Source: Balneolia bacterium
GTDB lineage: Bacteria > Bacteroidota > Rhodothermia > Balneolales > Cyclonatronaceae
DNA length: 64,000 nucleotides
Reading direction: 5' to 3'
NCBI GenBank assembly: GCA_022565795.1
Contig: JAIUMA010000007.1
Coordinates: 1-64,000, forward strand
A program made the position numbers and the translations under genes. The notes beneath the pieces are model-generated. The model was not told the origin of the DNA. It was given only the letters and a program-made list of their open reading frames with translations, and did not search any database. Of the stretch, positions 34,700 to 44,704 are shown one piece after another (positions within the stretch are counted from its first letter, which is position 1; each line of letters starts with the position of its first letter).

Positions 34700-36204
34700 A
34701 CGATCTCTTAATCTATCCGCTGCTGATTCCGGTAATGACCGCAGCCCTGGCTCTGATTTTTTTCAAAAACAGAGATTTCCAGCGCTGGATTAACGTAATT
34801 GGCTCTGCTGCGCTTGTGGGCGCATCGGCTCTGCTTCTCTATTCGGTAAACAACGACGGCATTCAGGTGCTGCAGCCGGGTAACTGGGAAGCTCCGTTTG
34901 GTATTTCGCTGGTAGCTGACCTTTTCAGCGCGCTGATGGTAATGATTACCGGTATCAAAGCGCTGGCGGTGAGCATCTATTCGCTCGGAGATATGGACGA
35001 AAGGCGCGAGTCATTTGGATTCCACTCGCTTTTTCAGATTCTGATCTTCGGTGTGAACGGTGCATTCCTTACCGGTGACCTTTTTAACCTTTATGTATGG
35101 TTTGAGGTGATGCTCATCACCTCATTTGTTCTCCTCTCTTTGGGTAACGACAAGTCCCAGCTCGACGGAGCCGTGAAGTACGTGGTCATCAACCTGTTTT
35201 CTTCACTTGTATTCCTGTCGGGCGTCGGGATTATGTACGGTATCACGGGTACGCTGAACCTTGCCGCTATGGCAGATGCGCTGCAGGATACCGAGCACAC
35301 CGGTCTGGTTATTACCGCTTCGATGATGTTCCTCGTTTCCTTTGGTATTAAGTCTGCCGTGTTCCCGCTGTTCTTCTGGCTTCCGGCTTCGTACCATACG
35401 CCTCCGATTACGGTAACGGCCATATTCGGTGCCCTGCTGACCAAGGTGGGCGTATACTCTCTGGTGCGGATGTTTACGCTCGTGTTTACCCAGGATATTG
35501 GCTACACGCATACCATTCTGCTCTGGATTTCTGTTCCTACTATGGTTGTCGGGGTACTTGGTGCTGCGTCTCAGTATGATGTACGTAAGATTCTGAGCTT
35601 CCATATTGTGAGCCAGATTGGGTATATGATTATGGGACTTGCATTCTTTACCAAGATTGCGCTTGCCGGTGTTATCTACTACATACTTCACAATATTCTG
35701 GCGAAGACGAACCTCTTCCTGGTTGCCGGAATTGCGCGGAAATATGTTGGATCGTATCATCTGTCGAAGCTTGGCGGGATATACAAAGCCTATCCGCTGC
35801 TCAGCGCTATGTTTGCCATCTCAGCCATTTCGCTGGCCGGTCTCCCACCGCTTACGGGATTCTGGGCGAAGTACACTGTAATCTATGCCGGCCTTGAAAT
35901 TGGCGAATGGGTAGTTATCGGTTTTGCGCTTGCCGTAGGGCTTATGACACTTTTCTCTATGACAAAAATCTGGATGGGTGCCTACTGGAGCCCGCTGCCT
36001 GACGAAGCGCCGGTTGTGGCCGATAAGAACTATAAGGAGCCTACCGAGGGCCAGAAGTTCGCTTTGTTTTTCCCGGTAATACTGATTGCAGGTTTGATTG
36101 TAATCCTTGGTATTTTCGGTGAGCCGTTCTTCTCTATGCTCTTCGATGCTGCCGATCAGCTGCTCGATCCGTCTATGTACATAAACGCCGTATTGAACCC
36201 ATGA
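34696..36204 (+). CDS. mrpD: Mrp antiporter subunit D
   Basis: A 502-residue inner-membrane subunit related to the NuoN/NuoM proton-pumping subunits, with about 14 helices. Conserved blocks include WFEVMLITSFVLLSLG with the key Glu, and KSAVFPLFFWLPASYH followed by the TALLTKVGVY-like segment. It is one of the two subunits with antiporter-type ion channels, alongside MrpA. It starts with GTG inside the mrpC stop and ends overlapping mrpE. Confidence 0.95.
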   Translation: MNDLLIYPLLIPVMTAALALIFFKNRDFQRWINVIGSAALVGASALLLYSVNNDGIQVLQPGNWEAPFGISLVADLFSALMVMITGIKALAVSIYSLGDMDERRESFGFHSLFQILIFGVNGAFLTGDLFNLYVWFEVMLITSFVLLSLGNDKSQLDGAVKYVVINLFSSLVFLSGVGIMYGITGTLNLAAMADALQDTEHTGLVITASMMFLVSFGIKSAVFPLFFWLPASYHTPPITVTAIFGALLTKVGVYSLVRMFTLVFTQDIGYTHTILLWISVPTMVVGVLGAASQYDVRKILSFHIVSQIGYMIMGLAFFTKIALAGVIYYILHNILAKTNLFLVAGIARKYVGSYHLSKLGGIYKAYPLLSAMFAISAISLAGLPPLTGFWAKYTVIYAGLEIGEWVVIGFALAVGLMTLFSMTKIWMGAYWSPLPDEAPVVADKNYKEPTEGQKFALFFPVILIAGLIVILGIFGEPFFSMLFDAADQLLDPSMYINAVLNP

Positions 36205-36701
36205 AACAATTAATAACCAACATTGTACTAGCCGTAATCTGGGCTGCCGTTACCGGGACGATCAGTCTCGGTAATCTTGTGATTGGCTTCATTCTGGGCT
36301 ACATCGTAATGCTTATTGCAGCCCCGGCTATTGACACCGAACAATACACCCGCCGAATCAGGTTGGGAGTTGTATTTGTGTTTTACTTCATCAAGGAGCT
36401 GGTAGTTTCCAGTCTTCGGGTGGCTAAAGACGTAATTAAACCAGGGTTCAGCATGCAGTCTGGTATCGTCGCCATTCCAATGGACTGTGAGTCAGACCTG
36501 GAAAAAACGCTGTTGGCGAACTTCATTTCGCTTACACCGGGCACGCTTAGCGTAGATATTCCGGATGGTGGAAATACACTCTATATCCACGCAATGTATA
36601 TTGATAATGGTGATATCGATGCCGTTGTGAAGGAGATCAAAAATGGAATGGAACGACACATTCTCGAAATAACCCGCCCCGACTACAAGGTTAAGTATTA
36701 G
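36201..36701 (+). CDS. mrpE: Mrp antiporter subunit E
   Basis: A 166-residue subunit with two or three N-terminal helices and a soluble C-terminal domain. Family features are FYFIKELVVSSLRVAKDV and TPGTLSVDIPDGG. It is the last gene of the operon, starting in the mrpD stop as ATGA. A strong terminator follows 30 bases after its stop. Confidence 0.93.
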   Translation: MKQLITNIVLAVIWAAVTGTISLGNLVIGFILGYIVMLIAAPAIDTEQYTRRIRLGVVFVFYFIKELVVSSLRVAKDVIKPGFSMQSGIVAIPMDCESDLEKTLLANFISLTPGTLSVDIPDGGNTLYIHAMYIDNGDIDAVVKEIKNGMERHILEITRPDYKVKY

Positions 36702-36731
36702 CCTGTTCTGAAGTCGAGCGTAGATGTAACT

Positions 36732-36765
36732 AAAGCTGCTGAGTTTTCTCAGCAGCTTTTTTTAT
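36732..36765 (+). terminator. Intrinsic terminator of the mrp operon
   Basis: AAAGCTGCTGAG at 36732-36743 pairs perfectly with CTCAGCAGCTTT at 36748-36759 around a four-base TTTT loop, followed by a T run. It closes the mrp operon. Bases 36766-36949 contain no gene that I can support. Confidence 0.92.
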
Positions 36766-36949
36766 GCCTGTAATGCTGTTATCAGCCGGGGCCTGCCGTC
36801 ATGGCTGCTTTTTATACTCCTGGTCAATCTAAAATTTATAAATCTTCATGGATCATAGTTAGCGGGGAAATGCACAGATAATGCCATTCAGTGGAGGTAG
36901 TGGTTGATTTGTGTATAGTAAGAAAAAAGTTGAATGGCATGAACGAATA

Positions 36950-36980
36950 TTGGATGGTATTGATTTATGCTTTACCTTTG
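36950..36980 (+). promoter_or_regulatory. Bacteroidota-type promoter of the TetR gene
   Basis: TTG at 36950-36952, a 20-base spacer, and TACCTTTG at 36973-36980 match the Bacteroidota -33/-7 consensus in sequence and spacing. Transcription would start near 36987, giving a leader of about 28 bases. This supports the ATG at 37015 over the upstream in-frame start at 36967. Confidence 0.65.
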
Positions 36981-37014
36981 GTCACTAAATGACCCTGAGT
37001 CAGTAAGTCATCTT

Positions 37015-37680
37015 ATGAGTACATCCGAAAGAAAAAAACGAGAGCGCCTGGAGCGCAAAAATTCTATACTCGACGCAGCTGAAAAGCTGATGATCGAACA
37101 AGATTTCGATACCGTAAGAATGGACGAAATCGCCGCTGCTTCCGAAGTGAGTAAAGGCACGCTCTATCTTTATTTCAACAATAAGACAGAGATCGTGCTT
37201 GCACTTCTCAATCGCGGTGTTAGGGATATCCATGAGGATCTGGCGCGGGAGATTACGTCGCCCGGTACCGGGCTCGACATCATACAGCGTATGAACCGGG
37301 TTTTCTTCACCTTTGCAGAACGTCAGCCGCAGTTTTTCAAGTCTATGATGTACACCGAATCCATTGGGCTTAAGGCAATTAAAGACCTGAAAGATACCGA
37401 AACGGTGAAGGAGATTGAGGCCATGAAAGCCAGCTTGTTTAACTTCGTGCAGCGTGCTGTACAGATTGGAATTCAGGATGGCTCAATTGATGGTTCCTTC
37501 AAACCGGATTTTGTAACCATTCAGATTCTATCGGCCACCAGAGGCCTGATGCAGCAGATCATCTATCGTGAGCAGGGAATGTTCATGGGGCCGGGTCCGG
37601 AAATGGAAAGCATCACCCTTGAACAGCTTCTGAATGACTACATGAATATGCTGGTAAGAGCACTCAGGCCACAACACTGA
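37015..37680 (+). CDS. TetR-family regulator of the efflux operon
   Basis: A 221-residue repressor-type regulator. The N-terminal TetR helix-turn-helix reads TVRMDEIAAASEVSKGTLYLYF, preceded by a strongly basic stretch (ERKKRERLERK). The C-terminal ligand-binding domain is helical and diverged. It lies just upstream of, and in line with, the TolC-adaptor-RND genes, so it probably controls them and itself. The inducing compound is unknown. The chosen start fits the promoter at 36950-36980. Confidence 0.92.
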   Translation: MSTSERKKRERLERKNSILDAAEKLMIEQDFDTVRMDEIAAASEVSKGTLYLYFNNKTEIVLALLNRGVRDIHEDLAREITSPGTGLDIIQRMNRVFFTFAERQPQFFKSMMYTESIGLKAIKDLKDTETVKEIEAMKASLFNFVQRAVQIGIQDGSIDGSFKPDFVTIQILSATRGLMQQIIYREQGMFMGPGPEMESITLEQLLNDYMNMLVRALRPQH

Positions 37681-37778
37681 CCCGGATTCAGAAAACGTGA
37701 AACAATGAACGTCTGATGCCGTATCAGACAATTGCTGAATGGACTAATTATTAACTCATATTAAGTAGATAACACGCA

Positions 37779-39395
37779 ATGGCTAAGGCCGCAATAGTAC
37801 TATTAACCCTTTGCATGATGCCGGGATTCGGACTTTTTCAGCTTCATGCGCAATCAAACGCTCCGGACCCATCGACTCTGAACAGTGAAATCCGTGATGA
37901 TATTACCATCACCCTCGACGATGCTATTCAAATTGCGATGATAAACAACTATATGCTTCGACGCGGTCTGCTTGATATTGATCTGGCAGATGCGCAGATA
38001 AGAGAGGCATGGGGAGCCGTTTATCCTCAGATCAGCGCATCGGGGCAATATACCCGGAATATTCAAGTGCCAAACCCTTTTGCCGGATCCGATGCCGGAA
38101 GCTTCTTTCAGTCGTTCGGGGCAATCGAATGGCTGGCCTTCAACGAGGATCGCCGCACTGACGGTAATCCCGCTACCGAGCCGATTACGTTCGAGGAGTT
38201 TCTCGAGCGGCAGGCGCAGGGATATGAGGCAGCTGGACTAACGCCTCCCGGTTTTGATGACGACAATCCGTTTGCAATCGAGAACGAGTTTCAGTTTGGC
38301 GTAAACGTAACCCAAACGCTCTACAACGGTTCTGCTTTTGCGGCAATTCGCGGGGCACGTCAGCTGCGCCAAATTAATCTGGATCAGGTTGAGCGCGACC
38401 GTCAGGTTATTACAAACGAAATTACACAGGCGTTTTACGGTGCACTGCTGGCTAAAGAACAGCTGGATGTGCTTCAGGTCTCGGTCGACCGTCTGAAGGC
38501 AACTGTTGAAGAAACCCGCAAAGCTGTGGAAGCCGGCGTTGCAAATCGCGTCGACCGTCTCAGTGCAGAGGTTGAACTGGTTAACCTGGAAACCGACCTG
38601 ATAGAGCTTGAAAATCAGGTGCAGCTTGCAACCAAGTCGCTTAATCTAATTCTTGGTATTCCGGTACAGACCAACCTCAATCTAAGCGGTAGTCTGGCAT
38701 TCGACGAAAGCATGTCAGAAATCATTCCTGATGTTGATGAATCGTACGTTTTAGCGCTTCAAAAAAGACCGGATGTAAACCAAATAGACAACGTAGTTGA
38801 GCTATTGGACGTACAGCGCAACATCACCCGTTCGCAGTATTTCCCGGTTGTGAATGCGTTCGCCAATTACGCATACATTGGTCAGGTGCCGGATAACCGG
38901 CAGGTTGTAAACCGTGTGCCGGGAACAGATTTTCAGTTTGAAGGCAGCAGCCGTTCGTTTTTTGATGATGCCTACTGGAATCCTGCGTTCAGCGTTGGGG
39001 TGAGCCTCAACTGGACGATTTTTAACGGTTTTCAGACGCGTTCCCGGGTACAGCAAAACCAGATCGAAAAGCGTCAGGCTGAAATCGACCGTGAGCAGCT
39101 TAGAAATGCCATCTACCTTGAAATTGATCAGGCGGTGAGAAATCTGGAAAACTCATTCAGAAGAATAATGAGCCAGAAACGAAACATCGATCAGGCGCAG
39201 CTGAACTATGATATTGCTTCCCAGCGCCTGCGTGAGGGACTTGGAACGTCGTTAGAAGAGCGTCAGGCTTCATCCCTGCTGGACCAGAGTAAGCTTAACT
39301 ATCTGGCTGCAGTATATGATTTCAAAGTTGCGATGAGCACCTACAAAACAGCTATCGGCGAGTCTCCGTCGTGGGAAGCTGAGGAAAGCAGATAA
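37779..39395 (+). CDS. TolC-family outer-membrane efflux protein
   Basis: The outer-membrane channel of a tripartite efflux pump. The 538-residue protein has a signal peptide ending QLHAQS and two outer-membrane-efflux repeats rich in long helices (for example GALLAKEQLDVLQVSVDRLK and AVRNLENSFRRIMSQ). An Asp/Glu-rich insert lies near residues 100-160. It is the first of three same-strand genes forming a complete pump with the adaptor and RND permease. Two GGGTGATG octamers occur inside it, both in reverse complement (37907 and 38823). Confidence 0.93.
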   Translation: MAKAAIVLLTLCMMPGFGLFQLHAQSNAPDPSTLNSEIRDDITITLDDAIQIAMINNYMLRRGLLDIDLADAQIREAWGAVYPQISASGQYTRNIQVPNPFAGSDAGSFFQSFGAIEWLAFNEDRRTDGNPATEPITFEEFLERQAQGYEAAGLTPPGFDDDNPFAIENEFQFGVNVTQTLYNGSAFAAIRGARQLRQINLDQVERDRQVITNEITQAFYGALLAKEQLDVLQVSVDRLKATVEETRKAVEAGVANRVDRLSAEVELVNLETDLIELENQVQLATKSLNLILGIPVQTNLNLSGSLAFDESMSEIIPDVDESYVLALQKRPDVNQIDNVVELLDVQRNITRSQYFPVVNAFANYAYIGQVPDNRQVVNRVPGTDFQFEGSSRSFFDDAYWNPAFSVGVSLNWTIFNGFQTRSRVQQNQIEKRQAEIDREQLRNAIYLEIDQAVRNLENSFRRIMSQKRNIDQAQLNYDIASQRLREGLGTSLEERQASSLLDQSKLNYLAAVYDFKVAMSTYKTAIGESPSWEAEESR

Positions 39396-39437
39396 ACCCC
39401 AACAGAATATTAAACAGCAAGAATCGAAAACATTTCC

Positions 39438-40550
39438 ATGAAACGATATTTCACTTTAACAACCGTAATTCTGGCCGCAGGGCTGTTTTTGTCTGCCTGT
39501 GAAAATGGCGATGAAAATAACAATGAGGAGCGCGTTCGCGAGATTCCGGTTGAAACCATTACCATCACTCCGGATCAGTTTGATGACTTCATTCGCGTTT
39601 CGGGATCGGTTGAAGCCATCAATGATGCCGTCATTTCATCTGAAGCCTCGGGTCAGGTGCGGTTCATCGCCGAGCGGGGTCAGCGCGTAAACAGAGGCGA
39701 TGTCGTAGCAAGGCTGGATGATCGCGTTCTTCGTGCCAATGCAGATGCAGCCCGTGCCAGCTTCGAGTTTGCTCAGGAGACGTTCGACCGCCTTGAGCCG
39801 CTATTCGCTGACTCTATTGTCTCAACGCAGGATTTTCGTGGTGCGCGTACAGAGCGTGATGCCGCAAGAGCTCAGCTCGATCAGGCTGAAAAAGCACTGG
39901 AAGATGCCGAAATCCGCGCTCCGTTCAACGGTCGTATCGAGGAGCGGATGATTCGCACCGGAGAGCTCATTAGCCCGGGAATGCCTGTAGTTCGAATAAC
40001 CAATACAGACAGAATCCGCGTGCGAGCCGGTGTGCCGGAGCGATTCAGCGCCGAAATTCGTGAAGGCAGCGACGTTGTAGTGAGCCTCCGCTCCTACGGC
40101 GGGTCCGAGTACGAAAGCAGCGTGAGCTTTGCGGGTAGCGTGATTGATCCCGACCGTCGCACCTTCCCGATTGAAGTGGAAATGCAAAATCCTGAAGGCC
40201 TCATTAAACCGGAAATGGTTGTGAACCTCAGAGTAAAACGACGCGCGATTCGTGATGCCGTCATTGTGCCAAGAACGGCTATTGTACGTGATGAAGGCTC
40301 CGTCAATCTGTTCGTTGCCCGTGAGGAAAACGGATATAAAGTCTCTGAGCTGATTGAAGTCCGCACCGGAACCGCAACGGGCCCGGTAGTTGAAATTTTA
40401 GAAGGGCTGCAGGAAGGTGATGAAGTGGTCGTGGCAGGAATGAGCAACTTAAGCATTGGCGACCGCCTGAATATCATCCGAAACGAAAGCAGCACTGAGC
40501 GTGCAGCACGGCTTCAGCAAAGCGACAGACCCGTTGTCACTTTCGACTAG
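39438..40550 (+). CDS. RND efflux periplasmic adaptor (membrane fusion lipoprotein)
   Basis: A 370-residue lipoprotein with lipobox LSAC (Cys21). The adaptor links the RND permease to the TolC channel across the periplasm. It shows the usual order: a barrel-sandwich/lipoyl half (EASGQVRFIAERGQRVNRGD), a coiled-coil hairpin, the second lipoyl half (AEIRAPFNGRIEERM) and a beta-barrel. It lies 42 bases after the TolC gene and 73 before the RND gene. The stop is TAG, showing that TAG is a normal stop codon here. Confidence 0.93.
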   Translation: MKRYFTLTTVILAAGLFLSACENGDENNNEERVREIPVETITITPDQFDDFIRVSGSVEAINDAVISSEASGQVRFIAERGQRVNRGDVVARLDDRVLRANADAARASFEFAQETFDRLEPLFADSIVSTQDFRGARTERDAARAQLDQAEKALEDAEIRAPFNGRIEERMIRTGELISPGMPVVRITNTDRIRVRAGVPERFSAEIREGSDVVVSLRSYGGSEYESSVSFAGSVIDPDRRTFPIEVEMQNPEGLIKPEMVVNLRVKRRAIRDAVIVPRTAIVRDEGSVNLFVAREENGYKVSELIEVRTGTATGPVVEILEGLQEGDEVVVAGMSNLSIGDRLNIIRNESSTERAARLQQSDRPVVTFD

Positions 40551-40623
40551 TGAAAATAAGGCAATCCTATAAATACGTATTAAAAGCCCCGCAAACCGGG
40601 CTAAAAGCAGGCCTTTATTATTT

Positions 40624-43600
40624 ATGATACTTAACGACATCACATTAAAAAACCGGACGGTAATCCTCGTGCTTACCGTTATTCTGATTGCCGCCGGTGC
40701 GTTCAGCTATAGCTCGATCCCAAAAGAGTCGAATCCCTCGATTGAAATCCCGATTTTCATTGTAAATACGATTTACCCGGGAATCAGCCCATCGGATATG
40801 GAGTCGCTGGTAACGCAGCCTATTGAGCGTGAGCTTCAGGGAATAAACGGGGTGAAGGATATTCGCTCGACAACTTTGGAGAGCGTGAGCAGCGTGGTTG
40901 TGGAGTTCGAGCTCGACGTTCCATTGGTTGAAGCCAGCCAGAGAGTTCGAGAAAGGGTGGATATCGCCCGTGCTGACCTTCCGGCCGATATCGAAGAGCC
41001 GGTCATCATTGAGATTGATCTGGATGACTTCCCGATTATGACGGTGAACCTGGCGGCAGACTATCCGTTGTCGCGCCTCACAGAGGTTGCTGAGCGTATG
41101 GAAGATATGCTGGAAACCGTGCAGGGCGTTCGCGAAATCGATATGGTTGGTCAGGTTGAACGCGAAGTTCAGGTGAATGTCGACCTCGATGCCCTGAACG
41201 GCTACGGCATTCCGCTAACTGCTTTGGTTCAGGCGATTCAGGGGCAGAATCTAACTATACCCGGCGGTACGATTGATGTAGACCGGTTCAGCTATCTCAT
41301 TCGCGTAAGCGGTGAGTTTCAGGATCCCGAAGAGATTTTAGATCTGGTTATACCAATGCCGGCAGGGGGGGAAGGACCGCCACCCGAGGGGCTGGTTTAC
41401 ATGCGTGATGTAGCAAACGTAATATTCGGCTTCAAAGACCGGGAAAGCTTTGCCCGCCTTCGCTCTTACAAAGTTGATGATAATGGTAAGCTGGTCGAAG
41501 TTCCTGCTGAAGAAATCCAGGATCGTGAAGTTATCTCCCTGAACATCAAAAAGCGTCCGGCTGCCAACATTCTGGAAACCGTGGAAGCGGTGATGGCGGC
41601 TGTTGAAGACTTCCCTTTGCCAGGCGGTACGCAGGTCGTCATTTCCGGTGATCAAAGTGAGCAGGTTCGCACGCTAATCAGCGATCTTGAGAACAGTATC
41701 ATCAGCGGGATGTTGTTTGTGGTTCTGGTGCTGGTATTCTTTCTTGGTATTCGAAACGCGCTGCTTGTGGGTACAGCGGTGCCCTTATCAATTTTGGTTG
41801 GCTTCATCGTGCTTTTTGCGCTGGGATATACGGCCAACTTTGTAATTCTGTTTTCGCTCATTATTGCCCTTGGACTGCTGGTAGATAATTCCATCGTTGT
41901 GGTTGAGAACATCTACCGATACCGGGAGATGGGCTACGAAAAGTTTGAAGCGGCCAAAAAAGGAGCCGATGAGGTTAGCTATGCCCTGATTGCAGCAACG
42001 TCTACGCTGCTGGCGGCTTTTATCCCGATGACCTTCTGGCCTGGTATTATCGGTCAGTTTATGGGTTACCTGCCTTTCACCCTTATCGTGGTACTCTTGT
42101 GCTCGCTGTTTGTAGCGCTTGTGCTGTATCCTGTTCTGACGGCCTATCTGGTGAAAAAGGAGGGTGAAACGTCTCGTCCGATATCAAAAGGATACAAATT
42201 CCTTCTTTACGGACTTGGTGTATTTGCGCTCATTTCTATTGGGGTTGCGAATCCAGTTACGCTGATGGTAACCGTGCTTGTAGCCGTATTTTTTGTGGCA
42301 ACCTACCGGTTTATCATTAAGCCACTATCGGCCAAATTTAACGAAACGACCATGCCGGCCATTCTTCAGTGGTACAGAGGGTTTCTGGAATGGATGCTCC
42401 GTCGTAACTATAAGGCGCGCGCGGCTATGTTTAGAAATACCTTTGCCCTGGGTATGCTCACCGTCGGAGTTTTGATTCTGATTTTCGGAGGGCTTGTGAT
42501 GCTGTTTTCTCAGGCCGGATTTGCGCTGGTGGTACTTGGCGGAATATTCGCTGTAATCGGGATAATTGTAATTATGATTCACTTCTTTGAGATCATGATC
42601 CGAGGTAACAAATACTCTGTTTACGGCGGACTCGTGCTTGGCGTCATTATAGCTGTAATACTGAGTCTGGTTAGTATTGGCACACCCGTAGCTCTGGGCA
42701 CATGGATTCTGCTTATGGGACTGCCCGTTGCACTGATAGTATTCGGAGCTCTGGGCGTGCTTCTCAACATGAAAACAGATAAACCACTGCTGGTAACCGA
42801 TAACCGCTCACTGCTCCTGAATTCCGTTTTAGGGCTTATGATAAGCATTTTTGCGCTGTTCAGCTTTGCGCCAACGGGGGTTGAGTTTTTTCCGGAAACG
42901 GATCCCAGCCGTATTGTTATCGAGCTTGAAGGTCCTATCGGTATGAACGTCCACGCCAGTAACGAGGTCGCCCGTGAGGTGCAGTCGCGTATCTATAATC
43001 TCATTGATGAAGACCCGCTGGTAAAAGCGAACATCGAAAATATTCAGATTAACGTTGGTGTGGCAGGCGATCCGTTTTTCGGAGGGGGCAACCAGAGTCC
43101 GGAGCTTTCCCGACTCACCGTGAATCTGGTCGATTACGGCGACAGACCGGAGCCGTCTGCCCGCACCATGGAGAAAATTCGCGGCGTGGTTCGTGATCTG
43201 CCGGATATCGTTGTAAACATCGAAGGTGAACAGCAAGGACCACCGACCGGGGCTCCGGTAAATATTGAAGTATCCGGTGAAGACTTCGATGAGGTAATTC
43301 GCATAACCCGGGAGATTACCGAGAAGCTTGTTGAAGCATCGTCAACCCGTGAGATTCCGGGCCTTGTGGATATTCGAAATAATGTGAGCGGAGGCTCGCC
43401 CGAATACCGTATTCTGGTTGATTACGAGCGTGCAAACCGCTTCGGACTTACACTTAGCGATATTGCGCAGACCATCCGGATTGCCAACAACGGCCTCGAT
43501 GCCAGCAAGTGGCGTGATGGTGAAGACGAGTACGACATCACCGTTCGACTGCGTGAAGAGGATCGTCAAAGTCTGGAAAGCCTCCGTGAGCTCAACATCG

Positions 43601-44442
43601 GCTCGCCTAACGGGCCTATCCCGCTGGTGGCCGTAGCCGACTTCGAAGAGGGAACAGGCTTGGGTACCATCACCCGTCTGAATCTGCAGCGTACTGCAAC
43701 CGTTGAAGGTCAGGCCGCGAGCGGTTTCTCCGGTCCGGAAGTGCTTGGTGAAGTTCAGGGTCTGCTGGCCGACTACATCGATGATTTGCCTCCGGGCTAC
43801 ACGGTTCGATACACCGGTGAAAGCGAAGATCAGGAGGAGGCGTTCGGCTTCCTTACGACTGCGCTGCTGGTTGGATTCGCTCTCATTTTCCTGGTGATGC
43901 TTGCTAAATTCAACAATATCAAATCGCCGCTTATTATTATGACGGCCGTAGGGCTTAGCCTCATTGGGGTACTGCTTGGACTCGTGCTTACGCGTACACC
44001 GTTTGGCCTCATGACCTTTATCGGAATCATTTCGCTTGCGGGCATTGTGTGCGTGAATAACATTGTACTGCTCGATTATGTGAAGCAGCTCACCGATGGC
44101 GGCATGAAAAAAATGGAAGCCATCATCGAAGCGGGGACCATACGTTTTCGCCCCGTAATCCTTACTGCGCTTACAACCATTCTGGGTCTGGTTCCGCTTA
44201 CTTTTGGAATAAATATTGACTTTGTGGGGCTGTTTGCCTCATTTGATCCAAACTTCCAGTTTGGGTCTGAAAGCACGGCATTCTGGGGTCCTATGGGGAT
44301 TGCGATTATTAGCGGACTCACCTTTGCCACATTCCTTACGCTGGTTGTGGTTCCGGTTCTCTACTCCGCTTTCGATTCCGTTGCAGCCCGTTTATCGAAG
44401 AACTTATATGCCGAAGAGGAAGTCAGTGTAGATGAAATCTAA
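40624..44442 (+). CDS. RND efflux permease with additional membrane helices
   Basis: A proton-driven inner-membrane efflux transporter of the AcrB/MexB superfamily. At 1272 residues it is some 200 longer than usual. Porter domains and TM motifs are typical, including GLLVDNSIVVVENIYRY with the proton-relay Asp. The extra length lies between TM6 and the second porter domain (roughly residues 525-745). There I count six additional hydrophobic segments: two before and four after the normal linker and TM7. An even number keeps the second half in its normal orientation. The C-terminal half resumes at FFPETDPSR. The substrate is unknown. It is the last gene of the TetR-controlled unit. Confidence 0.93.
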   Translation: MILNDITLKNRTVILVLTVILIAAGAFSYSSIPKESNPSIEIPIFIVNTIYPGISPSDMESLVTQPIERELQGINGVKDIRSTTLESVSSVVVEFELDVPLVEASQRVRERVDIARADLPADIEEPVIIEIDLDDFPIMTVNLAADYPLSRLTEVAERMEDMLETVQGVREIDMVGQVEREVQVNVDLDALNGYGIPLTALVQAIQGQNLTIPGGTIDVDRFSYLIRVSGEFQDPEEILDLVIPMPAGGEGPPPEGLVYMRDVANVIFGFKDRESFARLRSYKVDDNGKLVEVPAEEIQDREVISLNIKKRPAANILETVEAVMAAVEDFPLPGGTQVVISGDQSEQVRTLISDLENSIISGMLFVVLVLVFFLGIRNALLVGTAVPLSILVGFIVLFALGYTANFVILFSLIIALGLLVDNSIVVVENIYRYREMGYEKFEAAKKGADEVSYALIAATSTLLAAFIPMTFWPGIIGQFMGYLPFTLIVVLLCSLFVALVLYPVLTAYLVKKEGETSRPISKGYKFLLYGLGVFALISIGVANPVTLMVTVLVAVFFVATYRFIIKPLSAKFNETTMPAILQWYRGFLEWMLRRNYKARAAMFRNTFALGMLTVGVLILIFGGLVMLFSQAGFALVVLGGIFAVIGIIVIMIHFFEIMIRGNKYSVYGGLVLGVIIAVILSLVSIGTPVALGTWILLMGLPVALIVFGALGVLLNMKTDKPLLVTDNRSLLLNSVLGLMISIFALFSFAPTGVEFFPETDPSRIVIELEGPIGMNVHASNEVAREVQSRIYNLIDEDPLVKANIENIQINVGVAGDPFFGGGNQSPELSRLTVNLVDYGDRPEPSARTMEKIRGVVRDLPDIVVNIEGEQQGPPTGAPVNIEVSGEDFDEVIRITREITEKLVEASSTREIPGLVDIRNNVSGGSPEYRILVDYERANRFGLTLSDIAQTIRIANNGLDASKWRDGEDEYDITVRLREEDRQSLESLRELNIGSPNGPIPLVAVADFEEGTGLGTITRLNLQRTATVEGQAASGFSGPEVLGEVQGLLADYIDDLPPGYTVRYTGESEDQEEAFGFLTTALLVGFALIFLVMLAKFNNIKSPLIIMTAVGLSLIGVLLGLVLTRTPFGLMTFIGIISLAGIVCVNNIVLLDYVKQLTDGGMKKMEAIIEAGTIRFRPVILTALTTILGLVPLTFGINIDFVGLFASFDPNFQFGSESTAFWGPMGIAIISGLTFATFLTLVVVPVLYSAFDSVAARLSKNLYAEEEVSVDEI

Positions 44443-44453
44443 TGGCATACTGA

Positions 44454-44482
44454 AGCCCGGGATGTAATCAAAATGCCGGGCT
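44454..44482 (+). terminator. Small hairpin after the RND gene
   Basis: AGCCCGG at 44454-44460 pairs with CCGGGCT at 44476-44482. There is no U tract, so this is probably a stabilising 3' hairpin ahead of the strong terminator 55 bases later. Confidence 0.35.
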
Positions 44483-44536
44483 AACCAACAGAAATTGTAC
44501 GGATGCAATCTGTACAATAATCCCACTATCAAAGCT

Positions 44537-44573
44537 AAGAGGCATCCGGGGAACCGGATGCCTCTTTTTTTAC
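44537..44573 (+). terminator. Strong intrinsic terminator of the efflux operon
   Basis: AAGAGGCATCCGG at 44537-44549 pairs perfectly with CCGGATGCCTCTT at 44554-44566 around a four-base GGAA-type loop, followed by eight T. It closes the TolC-adaptor-RND operon. Confidence 0.95.
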
Positions 44574-44704
44574 AGGGAGTAAACAAGGCTCATTAAAGCT
44601 GCGAATGAGAACGTCATTATCACGTTTTATCCGTTTTTGTAATTATACCTATCTTGGTTTACCGGAAACAACAAACAAATTCAACGAAGACGGAAATCAT
44701 CATC

